This document shows positions 25,713 to 35,434 of a stretch of DNA of 60,302 nt, piece by piece. Both the position numbers and the translations under genes were made by a program. The stretch covers positions 1 to 60,302 of the forward strand of contig JAAYNV010000001.1 in NCBI GenBank assembly GCA_012520645.1, read 5' to 3'. The notes beneath the pieces are model-generated. The model made no database searches. It worked only from the letters and a program-made list of their open reading frames with translations, and was not told the DNA's origin. How positions within the stretch are numbered: position 1 is the first letter of the stretch; the number at the start of each line of letters is the position of its first letter. Source of the stretch: Clostridiales bacterium. GTDB lineage: Bacteria; Bacillota; Clostridia; Lachnospirales; Lachnospiraceae.

Positions 25713-25980
25713 AGACCGTGCGTCCCAACTTCGAACGACACCCCTGTGCGTTACCTTTACAGTTAGCTCCGCCAGGCACCCTCACGGCACATGGAAGATT
25801 CTACTTAGTGCTGCTTTGTTCCCAACCTGACACGGTTCGTAGATTTCCATTGCGTAAGACCCGAACTTCAACGCCACTTATAAAGGGCAGCCACAAAAGC
25901 CAAAGCCCTCCGTCAGACATCACCCCTGCTATAGCGGATTGCAGGTACAAGGCACCGCTAACGCCCCGGCTGCACGGTCT
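25713..25980 (-). ncRNA. ffs: Signal recognition particle RNA, long Bacillus/Clostridium type
   Basis: About 268 bases on the minus strand. The 5' end agaccgtgc pairs with the 3' end gcacggtct, closing the long terminal helix. The conserved SRP54-binding loop region is present: on the RNA strand gtcaggttgggaac is followed by aaagcagcactaag (25811-25840 region), and then the downstream half gtgccgtgagggtgcctggc. The size and the 5' Alu-like part fit the 6S-type scRNA of Gram-positives, which acts with Ffh in membrane protein targeting. It has its own promoter inside the tadA 3' end. No strong terminator is visible. Confidence 0.95.
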
Positions 25981-25983
25981 TTT

Positions 25984-26565
25984 TTAGTATACTGTATTTG
26001 ATTCGGTTTTGTCAATGGGGACCAGCTTCGCTTTCTCCTCCTGCGTGGCAGCCTCTGCACTCTCATTCTGTGCCCGTTTCCAAAGTTTTTCCATCCGGTT
26101 TCTCTCGCGCAGCTCTTTGAAAAACTCCTTGAGCATGCTGCTGCATTTCTCCTCAAGCACCCCCCTTGTTACTTCAACCTGATGATTGAACTGCGGCATT
26201 TCCAGAATATTAAGAATAGAACCTCCACAGCCTGCTTTGGGATTCATCGTTCCCATAACCACCTGAGGAATCCTTGCCTGCACAATAGCTCCGGCGCACA
26301 TCTGGCACGGCTCTAACGTCACATACAATGTACACTCCTCTAACCGCCAGTCTCCAATGATCTTACTTGCCTTACGGATTGCCGTAATTTCGGCATGTGC
26401 CAGCGTGTTCTTATCCGTGTTGCGTCTGTTATATCCCCTGCCGATAATCCGGTCACGATATACGATCACACATCCGATTGGCACCTCCCCAAGCGCATAT
26501 GCCTTTTTTGCCTGTTTGATCGCCTCTGTCATATATTTTTCATGATTGGTCATTTTATTTTTCAT
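25984..26565 (-). CDS. tadA: tRNA-specific adenosine deaminase
   Basis: A 193-residue zinc deaminase that converts A34 to inosine in tRNA-Arg(ACG). The active site HAEITAI (His ligand and catalytic Glu) and PCQMCAG (two Cys ligands) are intact. The tail is about 35 residues longer than usual, Glu/Lys/Ala-rich and probably disordered. Its last codons overlap the SRP RNA promoter. The order tadA then SRP RNA is conserved in Gram-positives, where dnaX normally follows; here a PHP gene follows and dnaX is 18 kb away. Confidence 0.96.
   Translation of the reverse strand: MKNKMTNHEKYMTEAIKQAKKAYALGEVPIGCVIVYRDRIIGRGYNRRNTDKNTLAHAEITAIRKASKIIGDWRLEECTLYVTLEPCQMCAGAIVQARIPQVVMGTMNPKAGCGGSILNILEMPQFNHQVEVTRGVLEEKCSSMLKEFFKELRERNRMEKLWKRAQNESAEAATQEEKAKLVPIDKTESNTVY
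25986..26015 (-). promoter_or_regulatory. SRP RNA promoter inside the tadA 3' end
   Basis: On the minus strand, TTGACA (26010-26015), 18-base spacer, TATACT (25986-25991). The RNA begins about six bases downstream. Both boxes lie within the last codons of tadA. Confidence 0.85.
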
Positions 26566-26699
26566 AACGACATTTTCCCTGCAGCATTGCCCTATGTGTT
26601 ATAATGATTTTATAGCAGAGTGTAACGCCTTTCAACCGTTCTGCCGACAGAACGCGCCACTCCTGCTTTTATCTCGATTATAACAGGAAAGGAACCCTC

Positions 26700-27395
26700 A
26701 TGCAAATTCACGGATTAAATAAAACGACTCTTTTAGACTATCCCGGACATGTTGCTGCCACACTCTTTACCGGTACCTGTAATTTCCGCTGCCCTTTCTG
26801 CCACAACGGTGATCTGGTCATATGTCCGGAATCACAGCCCGCCTTATCCGAAGACGAAATTTTTGCCTTTCTGAATAAACGCAAAAATATATTAACAGGA
26901 GTCTGTATCTCCGGAGGGGAACCAACACTCCAGCCGGATCTTACAGAATTTATTCAAAAAATACGGGAACTCGGATATCTGGTTAAACTGGATACGAACG
27001 GATACCGTCCGGATGTTTTAAGAAAATTAGCAGATAACCGGCTGGTCGACTATGTCGCTATGGATATCAAATCCGGCAGAGACGGCTATGCGCAAACCTG
27101 CGGCATCTCCTCTTTCGACTTTTCCCGCATTGAGGAATCCGCACATTTTCTGATGCAGTGTGGCATTCCCTATGAATTTCGCACCACTGTTGTCCATGAA
27201 CTGCACAGTGACTTTGACTTTCTTCAGATTGCAGAACTGATCGGAGGATGCTCTGCTTATTTTCTGCAAAGCTATGTTGACAGCGGACAGGTTCTGCGCC
27301 CCGGATTCCACGCCTGCACCAGAGAAGAAATGCTCCATTTTCAAACTCTGCTCACTCCGTATATTCCAAACACGCTGCTAAGGGGCATAGACTGA
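26700..27395 (+). CDS. Anaerobic ribonucleotide reductase activating protein-like radical SAM enzyme
   Basis: A 231-residue radical SAM protein with the cluster motif CNFRCPFCHNGD near residue 27, the GGE motif (CISGGEPTLQ) and KLDTNGY. It resembles the NrdG2 type (TIGR02495 group), which installs a glycyl radical on an anaerobic reductase or related glycyl radical enzyme. No NrdD gene is adjacent, so the partner is unknown and a pyruvate-formate-lyase-type client cannot be excluded. AGGAAAGGA precedes the ATG. It diverges from tadA. Confidence 0.85.
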   Translation: MQIHGLNKTTLLDYPGHVAATLFTGTCNFRCPFCHNGDLVICPESQPALSEDEIFAFLNKRKNILTGVCISGGEPTLQPDLTEFIQKIRELGYLVKLDTNGYRPDVLRKLADNRLVDYVAMDIKSGRDGYAQTCGISSFDFSRIEESAHFLMQCGIPYEFRTTVVHELHSDFDFLQIAELIGGCSAYFLQSYVDSGQVLRPGFHACTREEMLHFQTLLTPYIPNTLLRGID

Positions 27396-27416
27396 AAGTC
27401 CTGCCCCTGACGTTCT

Positions 27417-28352
27417 CTATATTTCTACTCTCTTCATATAATAGCCAAAGGTTCCCTGTGGTATCTCGTAAATGGATGGAATATCCTTTTCCAAATCTCC
27501 CGCAATTTCAAAACCTTCAAAGCCAAACATGACCGCTACCATTTTCTCACGGTCATAATATGCCCCCGGTACACCAAGATAAAAAATTTCCTCATTCTTT
27601 ACCTTTTCTTTTCCCAAAATTAAATGCTTGTAATTATAATAACCATGCAGCAAAAAGCTATTGTTTACAAGCTGCTGATATTCTTTACGTAAAATGATAA
27701 AGTCCTTGGGCGCCAGACTGATATAGCACTTATCCCCAAAAGGCTGCACTCTTTTGTAGGTTCTGCACAGCTGTTCCCACTTATCCACAGACAGACTGTC
27801 ATCCAGCCTGTCTGCCATCCGGTCTGCCACAAAGCTTTCGGCGGGGTGTTCCGGCTCCGGCTCAGTTTCCGGCTGCTTCTTTTCCTGTGCCCTGATCTGT
27901 ACTAATTCCTTTATTTGATTCTCCCGAATCTCTCCTGCATTGTTGTTCTCCGGTTTCTCAGTTATACTGCTTTCTATGTTCACGATTTCGTCCTTCTGTA
28001 TCTTTTTCGGACACTTTTTTGTATCAAAATCTGCATGCAGCTCCCTGTCCCCTGACAGCGGAATCCGGATTCCCGACAGATCGTTAAAGCCGGTTCCGCT
28101 TCCTTTTATATTATCCGCATCATAATTTCCACGAAAGGTTCCACTTCCCCGCTCTATCCGAAATGTTGACAGATTCCCCTCCATACCTTTCAGTTCAATC
28201 CACGTCTCATATTGTTCTGCCCCCGGAACGCCTTTTACCTGTATTTCAATGGTAAATTTATTCTCATTCAGACAGATTTTAACATGCCCGGCGTTTTTGA
28301 TCCTATTATTTTGCTCCAGATAATCCAGATAACATATCTTTCTTATATACAT
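27417..28352 (-). CDS. Uncharacterised Lachnospiraceae protein, DUF6128-like
   Basis: The start at 28352 (MYIRKICYLDYL) follows GGAGGA, dropping 12 upstream codons and giving 311 residues. Two globular parts flank an acidic Glu/Pro-rich linker (QPETEPEPEHPAES). The N-terminal part contains a beta-rich domain with ERGSGTFRGNY and GTGFNDLSGIRIP. The C-terminal part contains CYISLAPKDFIILRKEYQQLVNNSF-like sequence and GVPGAYYDREKMVAVMFGF. I recognise it only tentatively as DUF6128. No signal peptide or membrane segment. Function unknown. Confidence 0.6.
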   Translation of the reverse strand: MYIRKICYLDYLEQNNRIKNAGHVKICLNENKFTIEIQVKGVPGAEQYETWIELKGMEGNLSTFRIERGSGTFRGNYDADNIKGSGTGFNDLSGIRIPLSGDRELHADFDTKKCPKKIQKDEIVNIESSITEKPENNNAGEIRENQIKELVQIRAQEKKQPETEPEPEHPAESFVADRMADRLDDSLSVDKWEQLCRTYKRVQPFGDKCYISLAPKDFIILRKEYQQLVNNSFLLHGYYNYKHLILGKEKVKNEEIFYLGVPGAYYDREKMVAVMFGFEGFEIAGDLEKDIPSIYEIPQGTFGYYMKRVEI

Positions 28353-28454
28353 AAAAATTCCTCCGAACATATAACTTGCAGACCACACAGTATGTCCTAC
28401 TCATTATATATTCGAAGGAATCCCTTTTTATTCCGCTTTCATTTCCAAGAGCCT

Positions 28455-29543
28455 TTAATACTCTAAGCTTTCCAAATAACGCATATAGTTTACGACCATA
28501 ATCGCGATCTTGAATGTCAGTGCATCATCAAAAGTTCTCACATCCAGTCCCGTTGCTTTCTGAAGCTTCTCAATCCGGTATACCAGTGTATTTCGGTGCA
28601 CAAATAACTGCCTTGAAGTCTCTGATACATTCAGGTTATTATCAAAAAATTTATTTACGGTAGTCAGGGTCTCTTCATCCAACTCTTCCGGTATATTCTC
28701 TCCAAAGATTTCCTGAATAAAAATCTTGCACAGATTAATCGGAAGCTGGTAGATCAATCTTCCAATCCCAAGCGTACTATATGACACTACATTTTTTTCC
28801 GCATAGAAAATCTTGCCGACATCCAGTGCCATCTTGGCTTCCTTATAGGATTTGGATACCTCTTTCAGCTCGCCCACGATTGTTCCATAGGATACTCTGA
28901 CATTCAGCATAGCCTCCGTATTCATCATATCCACGATCATCTCTGCCGTATTCTGCAGCTCGTCATAACCATCCCCCGGCTCCAATGCCTTGATCAGAAT
29001 AATATTCTTTTCATCTACTGCAGTGATATAATCACCACTCTGATTGGAAAACAGACTCTTCAACATCTCCATGGCGCTATTGTCTTTTTCCAGTTTTGCC
29101 TCAACCAGAAAAACCGCACGAGACATTTCCACTTCAATATGCAGTTTCTTTGCACGATTGTATATATCCACCAAAAGAAGGTTATCCAGCAGAAGATTCT
29201 GGATAAAATTGTTTCGGTCAAAACGTTCCTTATATGCTACGATCAGGTTTTGAATCTGGCTGACTGCAATCTTGGCGACCATATATACATCATCATTAAA
29301 ACCCTTTGCAATCAGCACATAGCTTAACTCTCCCTCATCAAATATTTTTAACAGATGATGCCCCGCAATGACCTGACTGTCCGCCGGAGAATTGGCAAAA
29401 CCAAGAATCAATTCAGCCGCAAGTTCCATCTCCCCAAATGTGGATGCCGCACTTACCCCTTCCAGATCCATCACGCATATATCCACTTTTGTAATGGATT
29501 TCAATTCATCTATACTATTCTGAATAACCTGATTTGAAATCAT
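28455..29543 (-). CDS. CdaR/PucR-type transcriptional regulator
   Basis: A 362-residue regulator. The N-terminal ~130 residues resemble the sugar-diacid recognition domain of CdaR proteins (DICVMDLEGVSAAST, AGHHLLKIFDEG). A GGDEF-like degenerate middle domain and a C-terminal PucR helix-turn-helix follow (NLNVSETSRQLFVHRNTLVYRI). Family members sense small organic acids. It lies between a chemoreceptor gene and a DUF6128-like gene on the same strand with short gaps; its targets are unknown. Confidence 0.85.
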   Translation of the reverse strand: MISNQVIQNSIDELKSITKVDICVMDLEGVSAASTFGEMELAAELILGFANSPADSQVIAGHHLLKIFDEGELSYVLIAKGFNDDVYMVAKIAVSQIQNLIVAYKERFDRNNFIQNLLLDNLLLVDIYNRAKKLHIEVEMSRAVFLVEAKLEKDNSAMEMLKSLFSNQSGDYITAVDEKNIILIKALEPGDGYDELQNTAEMIVDMMNTEAMLNVRVSYGTIVGELKEVSKSYKEAKMALDVGKIFYAEKNVVSYSTLGIGRLIYQLPINLCKIFIQEIFGENIPEELDEETLTTVNKFFDNNLNVSETSRQLFVHRNTLVYRIEKLQKATGLDVRTFDDALTFKIAIMVVNYMRYLESLEY

Positions 29544-29611
29544 CCACTGACTCCTCCATTTGCTGTAAATATACTATATTTTACCTCATTTTATACAAAA
29601 TTGCAAACGGC

Positions 29612-31627
29612 TTACTCTTCTTTCAGACGGAATTTTTCTACCAGCTGATTCAAAGTTGATGCCTGGGCGGACAGCTCTTCGCTCGTCGCTGAGGTTTCCT
29701 CCGCCGTTGCGGAGTTGGACTGTACCACGCTGGAAATCTGTTCAATACCTGCATCCAATTGACGCATTTCATCTGCCTGACGCATGGACTCCTCGCCGGC
29801 ACTCTGCGTAATCTCTACCATCTGCCGCAGATCAGCAGCCACACGGGCAATAGCCTCGGCGGTCGTTTCAGCCACATTGCTTCCTCTTGCCACCTCATCC
29901 AGAGAAGATTCGATGAGCTTTCTTGTATTGACCACAGCCTGGGCACTCTGGTTTGCCAGTCCACTGATTTCATCCGCTACAACGGCAAAACCCTTTCCTG
30001 CTTCACCCGCACGGGCTGCTTCAATTGCCGCATTGAGCGAGAGCAGGTTGGTCTGCTTGGCAATGTCCTCGATACTCTGTATAATATTTCCAATCTGTTT
30101 CGAGGTATCACTGATACGATTCATCGCCTCTGTCATCTTACTCATCTGACCAATGCTGTCTTCCACTTCAACCTTCATAGCCTGCGCATTTTTTCCTGCC
30201 TGCATTGCACTTTCTGCATTCTGGATCACCTGTTCCGTCACATCCGTTACTGTCGCAGACAACTCTTCCACTGAGCTTGCCTGATCGGTTGCGCCTTCTG
30301 CAAGTGACTGTGCACCCTCTGCCAGCTGTGCTGCTCCAAGAGAGACCTGTTCTGCCGCCTCACGAATCTGAGCCATTGCCTCACTCAGCTTCGAACTTAT
30401 TTCCTGAATCGATACAATGATCTGCGAAAAATCACCTATATAACTTTTTTCTGCCCGTGTATGAATATTGAAATTGCCCTGACTCATTTCATTTAGCAGA
30501 TAAGTGATATCCTGAATAATATCATTCATGCTGTTCACAATCTTACCAGTCGCAGTGGCTAACATCCCCGTCTCATCTTCCCGATTCACAACCGGTATTT
30601 CCGTATGGAGATCACCCTCTGCCAAAAGCTCAATCCGGGTACTACACTGCTGAATCGGACCTGCAATAAAGTCTGCAATTCTTTGCACTATTCTTATCGC
30701 CACCAGAAGTCCACCGCAGATCATAAAAATAGTAACTATAATACTGATGACCGTAGCTGCCATAAAATCAGATACCGGTGCATTGACACCAACACTCCAG
30801 CCATCCGTACCACCAACCGGTGCATAAGCAAGAAACTTATTCTTTCCCCCATACCAGTAAGTTTCAAATCCGGTTTCACCGGCTGCCATCTTTGCTTCAA
30901 TCGATGCTAACTTTCTCAAAGAAAAATTACTCTGTGCATCCAGACCGGTATTTTCACGATTTACTACTGCATCATGATTTGCATGGGCAATCGTATACCC
31001 TTCGGAGTCCAGCATATAGGCAGAACCATGTCTGCTGACCTTGATCTGTGCTACAATATTATCCAATGCCATCTCATCCGGCACCAGATAGACAACGCCG
31101 CATACCTTGCCGTTCGGAATACCATTCTCCCATAAAGGGGCAGCTATGATCACCTCCGTCTTTCCATTTTTGCTGTTTAAAGCAGGCGCCGTAATATAGG
31201 TCTCACCCTGACTTGCTTTCTGGAAAAATTTCTGCTCAGCATAAGATAATCCATCAAAAACACTGACACCGCTCATATCTAACAAATCGCCGCGGCTATA
31301 GCCGTAGGTGTTGACTTTTTGGTCTATAATTGTTTTTTTATCTTCCAGGGAAACCTCCGGATTACTCATCCGGGCAATGCTTCCCAATTCATAGGCAACA
31401 TTAGAAGCTGCACGCAGCTGCTGTTCCACGCGTTCTGCCGTAATCAACGCCGTCTCCTACATGGCATCCTCCAAAATGTTGTTGGTACTCAGTACGTTCA
31501 TTCCGATTCCTGCTATACCCAAAAGCAGTTCCGCAATTACGATCAGACGGAGTACATGCGAAATAATCTCTCCTCGAATGCTCGTGTTTTGTTTCTTCTG
31601 TTTTCCTGTCTTAGTTATTTTTGTCAC
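29612..31627 (-). pseudogene. Cache-domain chemoreceptor with an in-frame amber codon
   Basis: The natural start is probably GTG at 31627, preceded by GAGGGAGGG. It encodes a basic tail and the first membrane helix (LIVIAELLLGIAGIGMNVL). Codon 57 is TAG (31457-31459), followed in the same frame by [14 protein letters not shown] and the rest of a normal receptor. That part has a dCache sensor ([26 protein letters not shown]), a membrane helix, HAMP and the signalling hairpin [20 protein letters not shown], to give 671 codons. A C-to-T change of CAG (Gln) would explain it. Restart at TTG 31447 would make a 611-residue product lacking the first membrane helix. Confidence 0.85.
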
Positions 31628-31762
31628 ACTTTTCCCTCCCTCTCTTTGAAATATCTCTATATAAACAAAACTTTATCATATTTTGCGCATATTTTCAATG
31701 AAATGAGCGCTATTTTTTCACATTATTATAGTTTTTGACAGAAATATTAAAATTATAAAAAT

Positions 31763-31793
31763 GCGCAAAAAATGGAGATGCATCTGCATCTCC
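31763..31793 (-). terminator. Terminator of the MsmK-type ATPase gene
   Basis: Arms 31774-31781 and 31786-31793 (ggagatgc / gcatctcc, 4-base loop) are followed on the minus strand by attttttgcg. It lies 21 bases after the ATPase stop. Confidence 0.88.
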
Positions 31794-31813
31794 TTCTTGC
31801 CACTTATTATAGA

Positions 31814-32923
31814 TTAGTTTGTAATAATCTGCTCTGTTTCTTTGTCGAATACGTGAATCTTCTCAACATCGAATGCAAACTTAACAGTATCACCCGGTCT
31901 TGCTGTTGTACGGGAATCTACTCTTGCAGTAATCGGGAACTCTTCCAGATCAAAGTATAAGTATACTTCTGCACCAAGTAATTCATAAACCTTAATTGTA
32001 GATTCGAATACACACTTGGATGTCTCGATAAACATTTCGGAATCATATACGTCTTCCGGACGGATACCAAATGTTACAGTCTTTCCAACATAACCGCCGT
32101 CAACCAGTTTCTTAGCTTTTGCAGGCGGAAGCGGAATAGAATGTCCTGCTACCTTTAAGCTTACTGCATCACCGGAAGCCTCTACTACAGCATCTAAGAA
32201 GTTCATCTGCGGAGATCCCATAAATCCTGCTACGAACAGGTTCTGCGGCTTCTCGTATAAGTTCTGCGGTGTGTCAACCTGCTGGATAACACCATCCTTC
32301 ATAACTACGATTCTGGTTCCCAGAGTCATAGCCTCTGTCTGATCATGTGTAACGTAAATGATGGTTGTGCCTAATCTCTGATGTAACTTAGCGATCTCGA
32401 TACGCATCTGTACACGAAGCTTTGCATCCAGATTGGAAAGCGGCTCATCCATAAGGAATACCTTAGGGTTACGAACGATTGCACGACCCATAGCAACACG
32501 CTGTCTCTGTCCACCAGATAAAGCCTTCGGCTTACGGTCTAACAGGGCTGTCAGATCCAGAATCTTTGCAGCTTCTTTAACCATCTTATCAATTTCATCC
32601 TTCGGAACTTTTCTTAACTTCAATCCGAAAGCCATATTGTCATATACGGACATATGCGGATACAGAGCGTAGTTCTGGAATACCATTGCGATATCTCTGT
32701 CCTTCGGCTCTATATCGTTTACTACTCTGTCACCGATCTTTAATTCACCGGAAGAAATGTCCTCCAGACCTGCGATCATACGAAGAGTTGTAGATTTACC
32801 ACATCCGGACGGTCCTACGAAGATGATAAACTCCTGATCTGCGATTTCAAGATTGAAATCTTTAACAGCTTCAAATCCGTTCGGATATTTCTTGCATACA
32901 TTCTTTAAAGATAAACTTGCCAT
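31814..32923 (-). CDS. msmK: Carbohydrate ABC importer ATPase, MsmK/UgpC/MalK type
   Basis: A 369-residue CUT1 ATPase. Walker [12 protein letters not shown]-loop [12 protein letters not shown], signature [15 protein letters not shown], Walker [13 protein letters not shown] and switch [10 protein letters not shown] are intact. The C-terminal TOBE/OB region (about 235-369) is the regulatory domain. It is monocistronic, with its own terminator and a good AGGAGG site. In Gram-positives a single MsmK often energises several sugar importers. The GH36-linked permeases in this window lack an ATPase, so shared use is likely. Confidence 0.95.
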   Translation of the reverse strand: MASLSLKNVCKKYPNGFEAVKDFNLEIADQEFIIFVGPSGCGKSTTLRMIAGLEDISSGELKIGDRVVNDIEPKDRDIAMVFQNYALYPHMSVYDNMAFGLKLRKVPKDEIDKMVKEAAKILDLTALLDRKPKALSGGQRQRVAMGRAIVRNPKVFLMDEPLSNLDAKLRVQMRIEIAKLHQRLGTTIIYVTHDQTEAMTLGTRIVVMKDGVIQQVDTPQNLYEKPQNLFVAGFMGSPQMNFLDAVVEASGDAVSLKVAGHSIPLPPAKAKKLVDGGYVGKTVTFGIRPEDVYDSEMFIETSKCVFESTIKVYELLGAEVYLYFDLEEFPITARVDSRTTARPGDTVKFAFDVEKIHVFDKETEQIITN

Positions 32924-33112
32924 TTTAACTGCCTCCTATTTGTTTTTTCATTTCGGTGTTCCTGCACCGTTGTATTCGTTAACCTTGCATTTAGTATAGC
33001 TGAGAGAGACAACTTTGGCTATACCACTATTACACAAAGATTTTTTTGATGATTGTTTAAATTGCTTATAATGGGAATTGTTTTTTTAACCCACAGGCAA
33101 TTTGAACAAATT

Positions 33113-33153
33113 AAAATGGCTTTCTTATGCAACATGTCTAAGAAAGCCATTTT
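33113..33153 (-). terminator. Terminator of the diguanylate cyclase gene
   Basis: A perfect 15-bp stem, arms 33113-33127 and 33139-33153 (aaaatggctttctta and complement), loop 11 bases. T-rich flanks exist on both strands, so it may act in both directions. Confidence 0.82.
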
Positions 33154-33192
33154 TCATTCCCTTTCAGGAATTTTATTCTGTTCACGTAACAT

Positions 33193-34728
33193 CTAAGTCC
33201 TGCTCTTGCGTTTTTCCTCTTCCAGATCAATGGAAGCATCTGCCTCGGTATACATGGCAATCTGGTTTTTACCGCGTTTCTTTGCTTTATAAAGCGCTTT
33301 GTCTGCTGCCTTATACAAATCTTCAAAGTTATCCGCATCCTGCGGGAATAACGCACAGCCGATACTTGCCGTCACAGAATACTTTACATATTCTCCAGCC
33401 TTGAAATCCTTAAAGAGACGCTCCATTCTTTCCACTTCTCTTGTGACTACCTGATTGTCCTTAACATCCTTTAAAAAGACCATGAACTCATCGCCACCGG
33501 TCCGTCCGAGAATATCGCTTACACGGAATTCCGACTTCAACTCCAGTCCGATATTCCTGAGTACCTCGTCACCAAACGCATGCCCCATCGTATCATTGAT
33601 CTTTTTAAAATTATCCACATCAAAGACAAACATAAGTGCTTTCGATAACTCCGGTTTCTTCCTGCACTCCTCCATATATTCCTTAATCTTACGTTCGGTC
33701 GCCAGTTTATTGTTCAATTCGGTCAAAAGATCTGTATCTGCCTTATTTTCCAGTATTCTTCCTCTCTCATCCGAATGAATCTTGCTGACAATGTTGATGA
33801 CCATGACCAGACCGATAAAAATACCCAGTGCCGCAACCAGCTTCCAGATCATAGAATGCGTTGCAGCGCTTTCTTTTATCTTAAGCTCATCCACATATGA
33901 CTGGTTCACTCCGATCAGCATATGCCATGTATTGATTTCAAAAGGTGCATAGACAATCGTACGTCTCTCGCCCTGATACTCTGCACCAACAATACCACTG
34001 GAAAGCTTGCTGAAGCGCAGCTTTGTCTTTTCAAAATTTCCCTCATAAATATTGGACTTTGAAAGAGTATCCAGTATATTGTCACCTTCCAAAAACTTCG
34101 TTGGCGTTCCGACACCTTCGATGATGGTTCCATCCTCTGTTACGATCGCATAAAAACCAAGGTTGTCAAATTCCACTTTACGGATCAGATTTCTGAAACG
34201 TTCTTCCGGATAGAACATAAAAAGATAGCCGACCGTTTTTTCTTTGCTCCGCACAGGCATTCCCGATATGATAGCCGCACGGTCACGTACTCCTTCCTTG
34301 GCATATATGTATTTCTGTCCGGTCAGACTGGCACCGGCAAAGAACGTCTCCCCACTGATATCCTCTTTCTCTCCGGTGTCTGTTACAGCCTTTCCCTCCA
34401 GATCAGAGAGTATTACCATATAAGCGGATGTATACTGCTTCAGATTTTCAAGCATCTGAATAATAAACTGGTCATCCCTGTAGCGATTCCAGTACTGTAC
34501 CACTGTTGCACTGATAGGCTCACCGGCTTTTGTCATGGCTTCCAGTTCCGTATGTACCCTGGCCGCATACTGATCAGCCGTATTTAACAGCGACTGTTCC
34601 ACAATCTCCTTTGCATCCTCTTTTGCAGAATATGAAAAATTAATCAAAAGTACTATTACAATCAACAGCAGTACCGTAATCGGTACAATCCACTGCATGA
34701 CCGCCGTCCTGTTCTGCTTTTTTTTCAT
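33193..34728 (-). CDS. Cache-GGDEF diguanylate cyclase
   Basis: A 511-residue membrane protein. Helices at about 12-32 and 290-312 bracket an extracytoplasmic dCache-like sensor. The C-terminal GGDEF domain has the intact active site GRTGGDEF and an inhibitory RxxD site (RVSD) five residues before it. It should therefore make c-di-GMP and be product-inhibited. A DUF624 protein and an HD-GYP-type protein lie just upstream on the same strand, suggesting that synthesis and breakdown are encoded together. The sensed ligand is unknown. Confidence 0.95.
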   Translation of the reverse strand: MKKKQNRTAVMQWIVPITVLLLIVIVLLINFSYSAKEDAKEIVEQSLLNTADQYAARVHTELEAMTKAGEPISATVVQYWNRYRDDQFIIQMLENLKQYTSAYMVILSDLEGKAVTDTGEKEDISGETFFAGASLTGQKYIYAKEGVRDRAAIISGMPVRSKEKTVGYLFMFYPEERFRNLIRKVEFDNLGFYAIVTEDGTIIEGVGTPTKFLEGDNILDTLSKSNIYEGNFEKTKLRFSKLSSGIVGAEYQGERRTIVYAPFEINTWHMLIGVNQSYVDELKIKESAATHSMIWKLVAALGIFIGLVMVINIVSKIHSDERGRILENKADTDLLTELNNKLATERKIKEYMEECRKKPELSKALMFVFDVDNFKKINDTMGHAFGDEVLRNIGLELKSEFRVSDILGRTGGDEFMVFLKDVKDNQVVTREVERMERLFKDFKAGEYVKYSVTASIGCALFPQDADNFEDLYKAADKALYKAKKRGKNQIAMYTEADASIDLEEEKRKSRT

Positions 34729-34762
34729 GGCTCATTTCCTCCAGACTGCCACGCCCCAATAC

Positions 34763-35410
34763 TTATTTTTCAGCTAACTCCAGTTCGTCCTCCGGCTCCT
34801 TTGGCTCGAACTTTTTAAATATTCCGGCAAAAAACCAAGATGCCAGATATGCCGGAAGCGATAATCCCAACATAAAAACGAGTGGGAATACGGAAGGCAC
34901 CAAAAACATAATCACCATTGGAAGCGCATAGATCACTACCATCAAAATAGTCTTTGGAAAATTCAGAATGCTCATTAAAAAAGCATTTTTTACAGTATTC
35001 TTAATCGTATTCTCAAAACGCGCCAACACCGGAAATACATAAAGACCGGTAAAAGCTGCCACTACTCCAACCGCTGCAATAATAACGGAAAATGCCTTCG
35101 GAAGCTCCGTCTGCATATGATTCAGGATAAACAGATCTCCCCAGATCATAGCAATCACAAGCAGCATGATCATCCAAATGATCGTTGCCTGTCTGAAATT
35201 CTGCTTAAATGATTTAAAAAATCCTCTTGCGATATAGCCATCCTCTTTACGCATCATTTTAATCGTCATATAATGCAGCGCAGTCAGCGATGCACCTGCC
35301 GTCACGACCGGAATACAACAAAGAAGCGCCAGAATATTGAGCCAGATCAAATCCGCCACCCTGTTCAAAAAGGACATTACCGGTCCATCCATATTAAAGA
35401 AACTGTTCAT
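34763..35410 (-). CDS. DUF624 (YesL family) membrane protein
   Basis: A 215-residue protein with about five or six membrane helices. The N-terminal block FFNMDGPVMSFLNRVADLIWLN and the following LCCIPVVTAGASLTALHYM are typical of YesL/DUF624 (recognition core: PVVTAGASLTALHY). DUF624 genes usually accompany sugar ABC transporters and YesMN-type regulators in Firmicutes, but their role is unknown. Here it sits between cyclase and HD-GYP genes, 34 bases from the cyclase. The C-terminus is a short acidic cytoplasmic tail. Confidence 0.9.
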   Translation of the reverse strand: MNSFFNMDGPVMSFLNRVADLIWLNILALLCCIPVVTAGASLTALHYMTIKMMRKEDGYIARGFFKSFKQNFRQATIIWMIMLLVIAMIWGDLFILNHMQTELPKAFSVIIAAVGVVAAFTGLYVFPVLARFENTIKNTVKNAFLMSILNFPKTILMVVIYALPMVIMFLVPSVFPLVFMLGLSLPAYLASWFFAGIFKKFEPKEPEDELELAEK

Positions 35411-35434
35411 ATGCTGCCTTTACCTCCTGATGCC

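Noticed and set aside
27417-28388. Longer start of the DUF6128-like protein
   Set aside because: The upstream start has no ribosome binding site, while ATG 28352 is preceded by GGAGGA at good spacing.
32924-33110. Riboswitch or small RNA between msmK and the cyclase
   Set aside because: The stretch is A/T-rich with TATACT-like boxes and no conserved riboswitch core could be recognised.
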